A stretch of 26,532 bases of DNA from an uncultured Alistipes sp. (GCA_937911745.1 CALDPX010000024.1:1-26532); one strand, 5' to 3'; shown: positions 8,498 through 16,046, counted from the stretch's first letter. Numbers and translations: made by a program. The notes: generated by a model not told the origin, from the letters alone.

Positions 8498-9508
8498 ATG
8501 GCAAAACACCGCAGACATATCTCACAGCGTATCTTCCGCCCCCAACCACGCGAGCAACTACCCGCCTTGTTGCCCGTGCCAAAGGGTTGTAGACGCATAC
8601 TTGCCGAGGTGGAGGGCTACGAGGATGTGGCTTTTTGGCGAGCCATTCTCGACCCCTACGAGAGCGACGAGTTGCGCTTCGACATCTCCGTACCTCTGAG
8701 TCCCACTCTCGCAAAGGGCAAAAAGACTCTCTTGGGGCGTGCCGAGATGTGCAATGCCAACCATATTATGTGTATGGATAGCGACTTCGACTACCTCTTC
8801 TCGTCGCAGACTGCCGATGCGAAGATTATCAACTCCTCGCCCTACATATTCCACACCTACGTCTATTCTACCGAGAATTTTCTCTGCTATGCACCCTCGC
8901 TCCACAATGTGTGCGTGAAGGCTACAAAGAACGATGCCAAAATCTTCGACTTCGAGCGTTTCTTCGAGGAGTATTCCCGCACCATCTACCCCGCCTTTGT
9001 GTGGTACGCCTACTCGGCACATATTGCCACACCCAATGTCTTCACACTGCCCGCCTTTAAGAATACGGTGCGCTTGGGCTATGTCGATATTGAGCAAACG
9101 GGAGCCAACACCATAGCGTGGCTCGCCCGACAGGTTGCACGCCGCATTGAGGCTCTCGAAAAGGAGTATCCTGCCATTGCTGCCCGTCTGCCCGAATTTG
9201 AGAAGGTGCTCCGAGGAAGGGGTGTAACGCCCGAAAATACATACCTCTTTATGCACGGTCACACGCTGATGGATAATGTTGCGGTGGTAGTTTTGGAGGC
9301 TGTGTGTGCCAAGTTGCGCCTGCTGAGTGGCGAGCGCATCCGCACCTCGGGTTGCCAGGGACAGGCACTGCTGAACGAGCAGAGCAACTACACCAACTCG
9401 CTCTTCAATGTGCGCGATGCCCTATTGTTTAACGAAAATTACAAAGATTGTTTCCTCTATAAGAGGTTACAAGAAGATATCCGAAATTTTATCAGTCTAA
9501 CGTCTTAG
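8498..9508 (+). CDS. DUF4435 domain protein (TOPRIM-like, stand-alone)
   Basis: The protein has 336 residues from this start, or 339 from the ATG at 8489. The DUF4435 signature is visible as EVEGYEDVAFW (37-47, with a probable catalytic Glu E39) and the acidic strand end MCMDSDFDY (91-99, D94 and D96). This is the Glu plus DxD layout of TOPRIM folds, which bind Mg2+ and act on nucleic acids. STENFLCYAP (124-133) is another recognisable DUF4435 stretch. Known relatives include AriB, the effector of the PARIS anti-phage system, which works with the ATPase AriA. No ATPase gene is adjacent here: the neighbours are SUI1/YciH and a DUF4837 lipoprotein. The last codons (S-L-T-S) lie in agtctaacgtct, which resembles the cgtctaa repeat module, and a palindromic element follows the stop directly. 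The activity of this protein is unknown. Confidence 0.85.
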   Translation: MAKHRRHISQRIFRPQPREQLPALLPVPKGCRRILAEVEGYEDVAFWRAILDPYESDELRFDISVPLSPTLAKGKKTLLGRAEMCNANHIMCMDSDFDYLFSSQTADAKIINSSPYIFHTYVYSTENFLCYAPSLHNVCVKATKNDAKIFDFERFFEEYSRTIYPAFVWYAYSAHIATPNVFTLPAFKNTVRLGYVDIEQTGANTIAWLARQVARRIEALEKEYPAIAARLPEFEKVLRGRGVTPENTYLFMHGHTLMDNVAVVVLEAVCAKLRLLSGERIRTSGCQGQALLNEQSNYTNSLFNVRDALLFNENYKDCFLYKRLQEDIRNFISLTS

Positions 9509-9633
9509 GCGAGCGAATCTCGTTGGTAAATTTTGCCCCAAATTTCAAAAGCGGCTTCCTCATTTACGCTTAGTAAACTGCGGAGCCGCTTTCTTATTTC
9601 GCACAAAATTTCCTCAACGATATTCTACTCGCT
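9509..9633 (+). repeat. Palindromic mosaic element, copy after DUF4435 gene
   Basis: The element starts at the base after the TAG stop. Outer arms are GAGCGAATCTCGTTG (9511-9525) and CAACGATATTCTACTC (9615-9630). The inner stem is AAAGCGGCTTCC (9548-9559) with GGAGCCGCTTT (9582-9592), with one bulged T. The apical hairpin is TTTAC-gctta-GTAAA (9563-9577). Compared with the 12140 copy, TTTAC/GTAAA replaces TTTGC/GCAAA and GCGGC/GCCGC replaces GTGGC/GCCAC. Both are paired changes that keep base pairing. Confidence 0.88.
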
Positions 9634-9664
9634 ACTCGCAAATCCCATTGAGGAAGGAGGGTTT

Positions 9665-9740
9665 TGGTTAAGGATTATAAGGACATTAAGGACGTTAATG
9701 CCCTGTTACCCCTGTAACCCTTGTCACCCCTGTCCTTCCT
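9665..9740. repeat. 9-nt tandem modules (ttaaggacn, ccctgtnac)
   Basis: About four degenerate ttaaggac-type 9-mers (9668-9697) lead into about four ccctgtnac-type 9-mers (9701-9738) that end at the stop codon region of the DUF4837 gene. The order matches 20475-20555. Confidence 0.7.
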
Positions 9741-9748
9741 ATTGCTCT

Positions 9749-10759
9749 TTACTCCTCCTTCGAAGGGAATTTTACCGAATAAATAAGGTGCTCCAAGCCG
9801 CGCACAAGGTCACGCTGTCCGTGTTTGGGCGAGAAAACGTAGCAGTCGATGCAGATTACTCGGTTGCTCTCCTTGTCGAGAGTGCTCCACGAGAGCATAG
9901 GGCCACCCATAAAGTCGCCACCCTCCAAGTCCCAGAAGCCGCGCATCTCTGCCCAGAAGCGACCATCAATGCGTTTGTAGTTGACCTCGGGCTCGTACTC
10001 CATAACGGTGGTCATATAGGACTTGCCCGAAGGACCGGGGATATTCTTCACGAAGTTGTTGCGTTGGGCGATGAGGTTCTCTTTTTCGAAGTCGCTCTTA
10101 CCCTTGTAGGGGTAGGAGTAGATGGCAATGCCCTGGGTGGCTGTGGGGTACTCAAACGAGGTTACCAGCAGGCTGTCGCCACTCGTACCACGCGAGGTGT
10201 AGCCGCGGGGCAGGTCTATCGTAAAGCCGAACATATCTCTGATTTTATCGACCATCACGCCCTCTTTGTGCTTGCGGTTCATCTTCAAGGCACGCTCCCT
10301 CTCGGAGAGTTCGTAGAGCGTGAGGAGTTCCTCTTTGTGCTCTTTGAGGTACTCCACAAGTGCTGTGTCGTTGGGTGCGGTGAGTGTTACGAGCATCTGA
10401 CCATCGGCGTAGGCACTCTTTTTGTAGTCGAAAGTCACTTCTTTGCCCACATTGGGGTCCACACGCAGGTAGAGCACATTGCGATGGATTTTGATGAAAC
10501 CCTCAAAGGCAGTGGGTAGTACCCTCATAAGGTCCAGGCGTGGCTCCACTTCGTTGAGTCCCACCACGGGATCGGAGAAGACCTCGCGGAGCGTTTCGCC
10601 CACTTCGCCTTCCCATTGTGGCTGTGCAACAACGGCTATGAGTTCATAAGGGGCACCTCCGGCACTCTGCTGTGCAGTGCCAAGGGTGGCGGAGTCGCAC
10701 GATGCAAGTGTAAGCATGACACTCAGTGCAACAACGATTTTGCTCAAAATACGTTTCAT
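9749..10759 (-). CDS. DUF4837 family lipoprotein
   Basis: This 336-residue protein is predicted to be lipid-anchored in the envelope. A short basic start, a hydrophobic segment and the lipobox LASC place the acylated cysteine at C21. The rest resembles DUF4837, a family largely restricted to Bacteroidota with no established function. Visible family-like stretches are PYELIAVV (residues 32-39), LRVDPNVG, and the C-terminal CYVFSPKHGQRDLVRGLEHL. No catalytic motif is seen. The start at 10759 is chosen to give the normal lipoprotein signal; another ATG lies two codons upstream at 10765. A -7 box for this gene is at 10790-10797, divergent from the deacetylase promoter. Its 3' end faces the DUF4435 gene across a 240-nt repeat-filled gap. 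Confidence 0.85.
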   Translation of the reverse strand: MKRILSKIVVALSVMLTLASCDSATLGTAQQSAGGAPYELIAVVAQPQWEGEVGETLREVFSDPVVGLNEVEPRLDLMRVLPTAFEGFIKIHRNVLYLRVDPNVGKEVTFDYKKSAYADGQMLVTLTAPNDTALVEYLKEHKEELLTLYELSERERALKMNRKHKEGVMVDKIRDMFGFTIDLPRGYTSRGTSGDSLLVTSFEYPTATQGIAIYSYPYKGKSDFEKENLIAQRNNFVKNIPGPSGKSYMTTVMEYEPEVNYKRIDGRFWAEMRGFWDLEGGDFMGGPMLSWSTLDKESNRVICIDCYVFSPKHGQRDLVRGLEHLIYSVKFPSKEE

Positions 10760-10789
10760 ATTCATAAAATGATTTATGCTTCCAGAGAG

Positions 10790-10797
10790 CAAAGATA
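10790..10797 (-). promoter_or_regulatory. Bacteroidota -7 box (TATCTTTG) for the DUF4837 gene
   Basis: The minus strand reads TATCTTTG (TAnnTTTG). The expected transcription start is near 10783, giving a leader of about 24 nt. Confidence 0.55.
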
Positions 10798-10809
10798 CAA
10801 AAAACTTTA

Positions 10810-10817
10810 TACCTTTG
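10810..10817 (+). promoter_or_regulatory. Bacteroidota -7 box (TACCTTTG) for the deacetylase gene
   Basis: TACCTTTG matches TAnnTTTG and lies 28 nt upstream of the ATG at 10846. It sits only 12 nt from the divergent box for the DUF4837 gene, so the two polymerase sites probably exclude each other. Confidence 0.55.
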
Positions 10818-10845
10818 TGTCGCTAAGAAGAATTGGTGCAGAAAA

Positions 10846-11466
10846 ATGTATTTTCACTTTCCGAAATTCCTGAGGCGAATGATGCCCACAATGTTGTGGA
10901 AGGTCGATAGTAAGAGTAGTGTCTACCTCACTTTCGACGACGGTCCTACGCCCAAAATCACAGAGCAGATACTCGATATCCTCGACAACTATGGTGCCAA
11001 GGCAACATTCTTCTGCTTGGGCAACAATGCCGAGTTGTACCCCGAGTTGGTAGAGGAGATAGTTGCTCGCGGTCACGCCGTAGGCAACCACTCCTACAAC
11101 CACACCCGCGGCTGGCTTACCTCCACCGACAACTATATGGCAAGCGCCTATCGTGCGGGGCAATTTCTGCCCCACACCCGACTCTTCCGCCCGCCCTACG
11201 GACGTATCACAGTGTCGGAGGTTGCCCGTATGCGCTCGCAAGGGTGGAGGGTGGTAATGTGGAACAGCATCTCGGAGGACTACGACCACCGAGTATCGCC
11301 CCCTCGTTGCGCCCGCAAAGTGACTCGACATCTCCGTGCGGGCAACATCATCGTCTTCCACGACTCGGTCAAGGCGTCTAAAAATATGCTCTACTCGCTG
11401 CCCCGAGTTCTCGAAGAGATACAAAAACGGGGACTCAAATGTGAGATTATTACTGCCGATTTGTAG
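10846..11466 (+). CDS. Polysaccharide deacetylase (NodB homology, CE4)
   Basis: This 206-residue protein consists almost entirely of a NodB homology domain, a metal-dependent hydrolase that removes N- or O-acetyl groups from sugars such as peptidoglycan GlcNAc or a surface glycan. All five motifs are visible: TFDDGP (29-34, with D31 as catalytic base and D32 as metal ligand), HSYNH (82-86, metal histidines H82 and H86), RPPYGR (115-120), the tryptophan motif around W139 to D147, and IIVFHDS (168-174, with H172 as catalytic acid). There is no clear signal peptide; the basic N-terminus (PKFLRRM) precedes only a short non-polar stretch. The protein may therefore be cytoplasmic or peripherally membrane-bound. 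It is monocistronic, with its own -7 box and a separate promoter for efp downstream. The exact substrate cannot be read from the sequence. Confidence 0.94.
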   Translation: MYFHFPKFLRRMMPTMLWKVDSKSSVYLTFDDGPTPKITEQILDILDNYGAKATFFCLGNNAELYPELVEEIVARGHAVGNHSYNHTRGWLTSTDNYMASAYRAGQFLPHTRLFRPPYGRITVSEVARMRSQGWRVVMWNSISEDYDHRVSPPRCARKVTRHLRAGNIIVFHDSVKASKNMLYSLPRVLEEIQKRGLKCEIITADL

Positions 11467-11485
11467 GAAATCCGACAAAAATCAT

Positions 11486-11493
11486 TACTTTTG
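11486..11493 (+). promoter_or_regulatory. Bacteroidota -7 box (TACTTTTG) for efp
   Basis: TACTTTTG matches TAnnTTTG. Transcription would start near 11500, giving a leader of about 60 nt before the efp ATG. Confidence 0.6.
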
Positions 11494-11560
11494 TCGCTTG
11501 GAGCGACATTGCTCACCACACAAACCGAGAAGAAATCTAAACTAATAAACATTTTATACT

Positions 11561-12130
11561 ATGGCAACAGCATCAGACATCAAAATCGGTATGTGCATCG
11601 ATATGGATAACAAGACCTTCCTTGTTGTCGATTTCCAGCACGTTAAACCCGGTAAAGGTCCCGCCTTTATCCGCACCAAACTCAAAAATCTCGAAAATGG
11701 TCGCGTACTCGACAAAACCTATTCGTCGGTAAGTGAGCGCATCGAGCCCGTTCGCGTGGAGCGCCGCCCCTACCAATACACCTACGAGGATGACCTCGGT
11801 ATCCACCTTATGCATATGGAGACTTTTGAGGAGATTACCATTCCTCGCGATCTTATCGAGAACTCCGACCTTATGGTAGACGGTCAGATTTTGGAGGTTA
11901 TGTTCCACACCGAGAAAGAGCAGGCTCTCACTGCCGAGTTGCCCCCCATCATCGATATGGAGGTTACCTACACTGAGCCCGGTGTGCGTGGCGATACCGC
12001 TTCGACCAACTCCCTCAAACCCGCAACCGTAAACACCGGTGCAACCGTTAAGGTTCCCTTGTTTATCAATACCGGCGATAAGATTCGTGTAGATACCCGC
12101 ACCCGCGAGTATTACGAAAGAATTAAGTAA
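11561..12130 (+). CDS. efp: Translation elongation factor P
   Basis: EF-P (189 residues) binds ribosomes stalled on polyproline stretches, between the P and E sites, and stimulates peptide bond formation. The N-terminal KOW-like domain carries the tip loop VKPGKGPAF (28-36). K32 is the position that is post-translationally modified in many bacteria. The two OB domains follow, ending with the conserved FINTGDKIRVDTRTREYYER region (about 167-186). Length is standard. The gene has its own promoter box and a leader of about 60 nt. I see no EpmA/EpmB (genX/yjeK) or EarP-like modification gene in the window, so how K32 is modified is not shown. A palindromic repeat element starts within about 10 nt of the stop. 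Confidence 0.98.
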   Translation: MATASDIKIGMCIDMDNKTFLVVDFQHVKPGKGPAFIRTKLKNLENGRVLDKTYSSVSERIEPVRVERRPYQYTYEDDLGIHLMHMETFEEITIPRDLIENSDLMVDGQILEVMFHTEKEQALTAELPPIIDMEVTYTEPGVRGDTASTNSLKPATVNTGATVKVPLFINTGDKIRVDTRTREYYERIK

Positions 12131-12139
12131 TCCGACCGA

Positions 12140-12317
12140 CGAGCGTATCTCGTGGGTGCTTTTCGCACCAAATTTCAAAAGTGGCTTCCTCATTTGCGCC
12201 CAGCAAACTGCGGAGCCACTTTTTCATTTGGCACAAAAATCCCTCCACGATATGCGCTCGGTGTTCTTTGGAACATTTATTTTTGCGTTGTTAGAAAACT
12301 GCGGAGCCACTTTTTCA
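12140..12317 (+). repeat. Palindromic mosaic element after efp, plus a partial second copy
   Basis: The full copy spans 12140-12260: outer arms GAGCGTATCTCGTGG (12141-12155) and CCACGATATGCGCTC (12245-12259), side hairpin GGTGC-ttttc-GCACC (12155-12169), inner stem AAAGTGGCTTCC / GGAGCCACTTT (12178-12189 with 12212-12222) and apical hairpin TTTGC-gccca-GCAAA (12193-12207). A fragment resembling only the core and right inner arm (TTTGCG...ACTGCGGAGCCACTTTTT) is repeated at about 12282-12315. Confidence 0.88.
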
Positions 12318-12434
12318 CGTCTAACGTCTAACGTCAAAAGTCCTAATGCTTATAGGGCTTATAAGGCATATAAGGCTTATATGAGTTTAAGGGCTTTAAG
12401 GGCTTTAATGCCCTCAATAACTTTAAGGAGTACA
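12318..12434. repeat. Ordered short tandem modules after the efp element
   Basis: The order is cgtctaa heptamers (about 12317-12331), the link aaaagtcctaat, four gcttatang 9-mers (about 12347-12380), then five or more tttaaggnn 9-mers (about 12384-12430). The full region 12131-12508 between efp and the GH28 gene holds only these repeats and the terminator. Confidence 0.75.
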
Positions 12435-12443
12435 CCATAAAAG

Positions 12444-12490
12444 AAGACCACTAAGTCTACCAAGCAAGGCAGTCTTAGTGGTCTTTGTAT
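12444..12490. terminator. Bidirectional terminator between efp and the GH28 gene
   Basis: A perfect 12-bp stem AAGACCACTAAG (12444-12455) / CTTAGTGGTCTT (12474-12485) encloses an 18-nt loop and lies between two convergent genes. T-rich bases follow on both strands, though neither run is long. Confidence 0.75.
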
Positions 12491-12508
12491 TTCTAAGGAG
12501 TCAATAGA

Positions 12509-13897
12509 CTAAAAACTCTCAAAAACGCACTCTTCCATTTGGATTTCGGCATCGGCAATGTCGGTGGAGGTGTGGGTGTAGAAGAATACCGAGTCCTCAA
12601 TCTCCACATCGTATATTGCTCGCAGCGAGGGGAGTCCGTGTGCCGAGATGGCGGTGTGTGTGCCACAACAGATGACATTTGAGATATGTATGTCGCAGAA
12701 GTTGGGGGCGTAGGGTGCCACTTTGAGCATCTCGCTCTCGTCCTTCACATCTATGCCCACTCCGCGGTTCTGGTAGGTGCACTCGAAGACTATCGCTTGG
12801 TCCTTAATATCTGTCATCTGTATGTTACTGATGTAGATATTCTCGCACACGCCGCCACGACCGATACCGCTCTTGAAGCGCAAGCCTGTGTCGGTGCCCG
12901 AGAAGAGGTTGTTGCGCACGACAATGTTGCGCATACCGCCCGAAAACTCCGAGCCGATAACAAAGCCTCCGTGGGCGTGGAAAACGGTGTTGTTCTCGAT
13001 GAGGATATTCTCGCAAGGACCATACTCTTCGCCACTCTTGCCTGCGCCCGCCTTCATACAGATACCGTCGTCGCCCGCATCAACAATGCAGTTGACAACC
13101 AGCGCATTGCGGCAACTGCTCAAATCAATGGCGTCGCCATTCTGGGCATTCCAGGGGCAGCGCACCAACACGCCGTCAATGATGACATTTTTGCAACGTG
13201 TGGGAATGAGGTGGAACTTGGCGGAGTTTTGGAGCGTAACGCCCGCAACGTAGACATTCTCGCAATCGGTAAAGCGTATCATATGGGTGCGCATCTTCTC
13301 CTGTTCGGCATAGGTGTCGGCAATGTTGGGGTAGTGCTTCAAGTCGAAGGGGTACCACAACTTGCCGTCATCGGTCACCGTACCTCCCATACGCAAAAAG
13401 ACCTTCCACTCCTCGTCGCTCACTTTGTTGCGTTTTACGGGACGCCAATAGGCACCATTGCCGTCAATGACACCCTCGCCCGTGATGGCGATATTTTTGC
13501 GCTTGCTGGCGGATATGAAGGTTGCGGTTTTGCCCTCTTTCAGGTGGTCGCGCTTGTCGGGCGAGGCGAGGAGTACCGCGCCACGCTCCAAGTGGAGTTC
13601 GATGTTGTTTTTCAGCGAGATAAGTCCCGAGAGCCAGATGCCTGCGGGTACCACCAAACGACCACCGCCCTGCTTTTCGAGTGCGCTTATGGCTTTGCGG
13701 AAAGCCTCGGTGTTGAGCGTAAGACCATCGCCCACAGCCCCAAAGTCGGCAAGGCAGACGGTGTTGTCGGGGATTACGGCCAGTGTGGGAGTGGGCATCT
13801 CAACGGGGAGGTTGGTGTAGTACTGCTCATACCCCTCTGCGAGTGCGATGTTGAGGCTGGCGAGGAGCGCCATAGCCCAAAGTGTCAGTCGTTTCAT
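12509..13897 (-). CDS. Glycoside hydrolase family 28 (polygalacturonase-like)
   Basis: This is a 462-residue secreted or periplasmic enzyme with a signal peptide of about 20 residues (ending ALA). GH28 enzymes are right-handed beta-helices that hydrolyse galacturonosyl bonds in pectin. The active-site motifs are present: NGDAID (253-258, equivalent to the NxD motif), AGDDGI (274-279, catalytic D276/D277), AHGGF (308-312, a variant of GHG) and RFK (340-342, a variant of RIK). The start of the helix, ADFGAVGDG (50-58), is typical of the family. Many xG/N-turn repeats such as CENILIEN and CENIYISN fit successive coils. It stands alone, with no neighbouring SusC/SusD or other pectinase, and has its own promoter box. 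Whether it acts on homogalacturonan, rhamnogalacturonan or a related glycan cannot be told from the sequence. Confidence 0.93.
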   Translation of the reverse strand: MKRLTLWAMALLASLNIALAEGYEQYYTNLPVEMPTPTLAVIPDNTVCLADFGAVGDGLTLNTEAFRKAISALEKQGGGRLVVPAGIWLSGLISLKNNIELHLERGAVLLASPDKRDHLKEGKTATFISASKRKNIAITGEGVIDGNGAYWRPVKRNKVSDEEWKVFLRMGGTVTDDGKLWYPFDLKHYPNIADTYAEQEKMRTHMIRFTDCENVYVAGVTLQNSAKFHLIPTRCKNVIIDGVLVRCPWNAQNGDAIDLSSCRNALVVNCIVDAGDDGICMKAGAGKSGEEYGPCENILIENNTVFHAHGGFVIGSEFSGGMRNIVVRNNLFSGTDTGLRFKSGIGRGGVCENIYISNIQMTDIKDQAIVFECTYQNRGVGIDVKDESEMLKVAPYAPNFCDIHISNVICCGTHTAISAHGLPSLRAIYDVEIEDSVFFYTHTSTDIADAEIQMEECVFESF

Positions 13898-13923
13898 AGT
13901 TGTGAGGTTCTGTTTGTTTCACA

Positions 13924-13931
13924 CAAAAATA
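13924..13931 (-). promoter_or_regulatory. Bacteroidota -7 box (TATTTTTG) for the GH28 gene
   Basis: The minus strand reads TATTTTTG (TAnnTTTG) 27 nt upstream of the GH28 ATG, giving a predicted leader of about 20 nt. Confidence 0.5.
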
Positions 13932-14036
13932 CTACATCGCTGTTAAAATTCAAAATCCCCACTGCGGGAGTGATAAAAAATCGCAGTTTTTTGAATAATT
14001 CTCAATCTTCAATTTTCAATTCTCAATTCTCCGTTG

Positions 14037-14044
14037 TAACTTTG
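14037..14044 (+). promoter_or_regulatory. Bacteroidota -7 box (TAACTTTG) for ricT-gldH
   Basis: TAACTTTG matches TAnnTTTG. The predicted transcription start near 14051 leaves a leader of only 7 to 16 nt, depending on which ATG (14058 or 14067) is used. Confidence 0.55.
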
Positions 14045-14057
14045 TAAGTTAAAAGTA

Positions 14058-15491
14058 ATGTATACTATGGAAAACAAAGATATTTTGATTGATAATGCGA
14101 ATATGAATGCAAATCCCGAGTGTGTACCCGAGAGTCGCAGGTGTGACCTCTCGCTCGGTCATGGCTGCGAGTTCTGCCCCAAGGATGGCGAACTCTCTGC
14201 CGAGGCACGCCCGGGGTGCTACAAACTCCACGAGACGGATTGGCTTGCAGACTATCCCAACAACCTCCCAACCGAGATTGTTGAGGTGAGGTTCAAGAAT
14301 ACCCATCGTGGCTACTACGCCAACGTCAATAATTTGCCACTCGAAATGGGTGATATTGTGGCTGTTGAGGCTTCGCCCGGTCACGACATCGGTATCGTAT
14401 CGCTCACGGGCGATATGGTGGCTCGTCAGATGCGCCGCGTGGGTTTCAATCCCCACAATGGCGAGTTCCGCAAGGTGTACCGCAAGGCTCGTGCTTACGA
14501 CATCGAGAAGTGGCACGAGGCAGTAGCAAGGGAACACGAGGTAATGATTCGTTCTCGCCAGATTGCTGCCGATATGAAACTCGATATGAAGATTGGCGAT
14601 GTGGAGTTTCAGGGCGATGGCATAAAGGCAATTTTCTACTACATTGCCGACGAGAGGGTGGACTTCCGCGAACTCATCAAGGTCTTTGCCGAGCAGTTCC
14701 GCATCCGTATCGAGATGAAGCAGATTGGTGCACGTCAGGAGGCGGGTAGGATTGGCGGCTTGGGTGCTTGTGGCAGACAACTCTGCTGTGCATCGTGGAT
14801 TAGTTCGTTCAACTCGGTCTCTACGGGTGCTGCCCGCACACAGGAACTCTCGCTCAACCCCCAGAAACTCGCCGGTCAGTGCAGCAAACTCAAATGCTGC
14901 CTCTCCTACGAACTCGATTGCTATGCCGATGCCCGCAAGGAGTTCCCCCGTATCAATGGTCCTTTGCAGGCTCTGGATGCCGACTATTTCCACGTCAAGA
15001 GCGACATCTTGGCTCGCACAATGAGTTTCAGTACCGCTCCCAACTCTATGGCAGGTTTGGTAACTCTCTCGGTGGGCAGGGTTAAGGAGATTCAAAGGCT
15101 CAATGCCGAGGGCAAGAAGCCCGAGAAGATTACCTCCGATACGATTGTGGATGTTACTGCCGAGGAGCCAACCTACGTCAATGTTATTGGCGAGGATAGC
15201 ATCACGCGCTTCGATAAGTCGAAGAAGAAAAAACGCAAAAATAAATCGAAGGGCTCGCAGGGTGGCGGTCAGCAAAAACAACCCAAGGAGAGTAACAATC
15301 AGCCAAAGGAGAATAGCCAGCCCAAAGAGCAACAGCAACCCAAGTCTGCAACCGAGCAGGGCGAGGGCGGTGCTCGCAACACCAACGGCAACAATCGTGG
15401 CAGGAATAACCGCAATAACCGTAACCGCAACAACAACGCTCAGCGTGGCGAGCGCAAGGAGAAGGGCGGAAACAAACAAGAGAACCAATAA
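14058..15491 (+). CDS. ricT: PSP1-domain protein, RicT-like
   Basis: The protein has 477 residues from this ATG, or 474 from the equally plausible ATG at 14067. The PSP1 domain (about 73-300) carries the conserved cysteine pattern ACGRQLCC (237-244) and CSKLKCC (275-281). In Bacillus subtilis RicT belongs to the Fe-S cluster-containing RicAFT complex, which affects RNA processing; the role in Bacteroidota is not established. An extra N-terminal cysteine group (C22, C29, C37, C40, C54) with a CEFC pair could hold another metal site. After about residue 386 the protein becomes a low-complexity K/Q/N/G/R-rich tail, likely disordered and RNA-binding by composition. The stop overlaps the next start by one base (taATG), so ricT and gldH are translationally coupled. 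The family call is firm; the gene symbol is by homology. Confidence 0.9.
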   Translation: MYTMENKDILIDNANMNANPECVPESRRCDLSLGHGCEFCPKDGELSAEARPGCYKLHETDWLADYPNNLPTEIVEVRFKNTHRGYYANVNNLPLEMGDIVAVEASPGHDIGIVSLTGDMVARQMRRVGFNPHNGEFRKVYRKARAYDIEKWHEAVAREHEVMIRSRQIAADMKLDMKIGDVEFQGDGIKAIFYYIADERVDFRELIKVFAEQFRIRIEMKQIGARQEAGRIGGLGACGRQLCCASWISSFNSVSTGAARTQELSLNPQKLAGQCSKLKCCLSYELDCYADARKEFPRINGPLQALDADYFHVKSDILARTMSFSTAPNSMAGLVTLSVGRVKEIQRLNAEGKKPEKITSDTIVDVTAEEPTYVNVIGEDSITRFDKSKKKKRKNKSKGSQGGGQQKQPKESNNQPKENSQPKEQQQPKSATEQGEGGARNTNGNNRGRNNRNNRNRNNNAQRGERKEKGGNKQENQ

Positions 15492-15922
15492 TGCCCAAGT
15501 GCTGGCTCATAACTTTTGTTGCGCTTGTTGCGGTGTCGTGTAGCGAACGTCCCGTGGGTGCTGCTGTGGCGGACACCCCAAGGGCAGAGTGGTGCGATGC
15601 TGTGGAGGTGTGCTACGATAGTGACGACACCCTTTCGCTCCACAACTTGGCGGTGGTGGCACGTTGTGAGGCGGCGCACGCCAAGGAGTTGTTGCCGCTG
15701 AGGGTGGAGGTGCAGAGCCCCTCGGGTGTATGCTATGCGGGCGAGGTGGTGCTCACACCGAGCGCAAGACATACGGGTGGTTCGTTTGTGGAACTCTCTG
15801 CCGATTGGATAGAGGAGGCTCGTTTTATGGAGTTGGGCGACTATCACTTTTGGATCGCACCCTGCCAACCTGCAAAAGGCGTGTGGAGCGTGGGAGTGAG
15901 GGTGGATAGAATTGAGAATTGA
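15491..15922 (+). CDS. gldH: GldH-like lipoprotein
   Basis: This 143-residue protein has a lipoprotein signal peptide with lipobox VAVSC (acylated C17). The remaining sequence (tryptophan near residue 34, then a DTLSLHNL stretch and a beta-rich region) is compatible with GldH. GldH is named for gliding motility in Flavobacterium but is also kept in non-gliding Bacteroidales, where it usually lies next to a PSP1 gene. The call rests largely on that neighbourhood, because the sequence is divergent. The last residues, R-I-E-N, and the stop are encoded by the first units of a gaattga heptamer repeat (15909-15940), so the repeat may have replaced the original C-terminus. No other gld genes are nearby. 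Confidence 0.6.
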   Translation: MPKCWLITFVALVAVSCSERPVGAAVADTPRAEWCDAVEVCYDSDDTLSLHNLAVVARCEAAHAKELLPLRVEVQSPSGVCYAGEVVLTPSARHTGGSFVELSADWIEEARFMELGDYHFWIAPCQPAKGVWSVGVRVDRIEN

Positions 15923-15989
15923 GAATTGAGAATTGAGAATTGTGGTGCAGGCTGTGCCTGCGAGTATTTATATCTGCGCCTAAGGCGCA
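15908..15989. repeat. (gaattga) heptamers followed by two small palindromes
   Basis: About five gaattga units (15909-15942) start inside the gldH coding end. They are followed by GCAGGC-tgt-GCCTGC (15947-15961) and TGCGCC-taa-GGCGCA (15975-15989). The first palindrome and its flanks (ggtgcaggct.. cctgcgagta) recur at 58-80, also just after an AT-rich heptamer tract. Confidence 0.75.
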
Positions 15990-16046
15990 CCTTAACCTTC
16001 AACTCTCAACTAAATAAGTCTTAGACGTTAGACATTATACAAGAAT

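Noticed and set aside
8498..9508. A complete PARIS defence system
   Set aside because: Only a DUF4435 protein is present; no AriA-type ATPase gene is adjacent on either side.
9509..9633. Palindromic element as an insertion sequence or complete MITE
   Set aside because: No transposase is encoded in the window, and I could not identify consistent target-site duplications around the copies. I list it as a repeat of unknown mobility rather than a mobile element.
12509..13897. Part of a polysaccharide utilisation locus
   Set aside because: No SusC/SusD, regulator or second carbohydrate-active enzyme flanks the GH28 gene within the window.
12686..14047. Open frame of 453 codons on the plus strand opposite the GH28 gene
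   Set aside because: It is antisense to a gene with all GH28 motifs and shows no domain of its own.
14049..15488. Long open frame (479 codons) on the minus strand opposite ricT, rich in Leu/Ala/Val
   Set aside because: It is the antisense shadow of ricT; the hydrophobic start is the complement of the K/Q/N-rich tail codons, not a real membrane protein.
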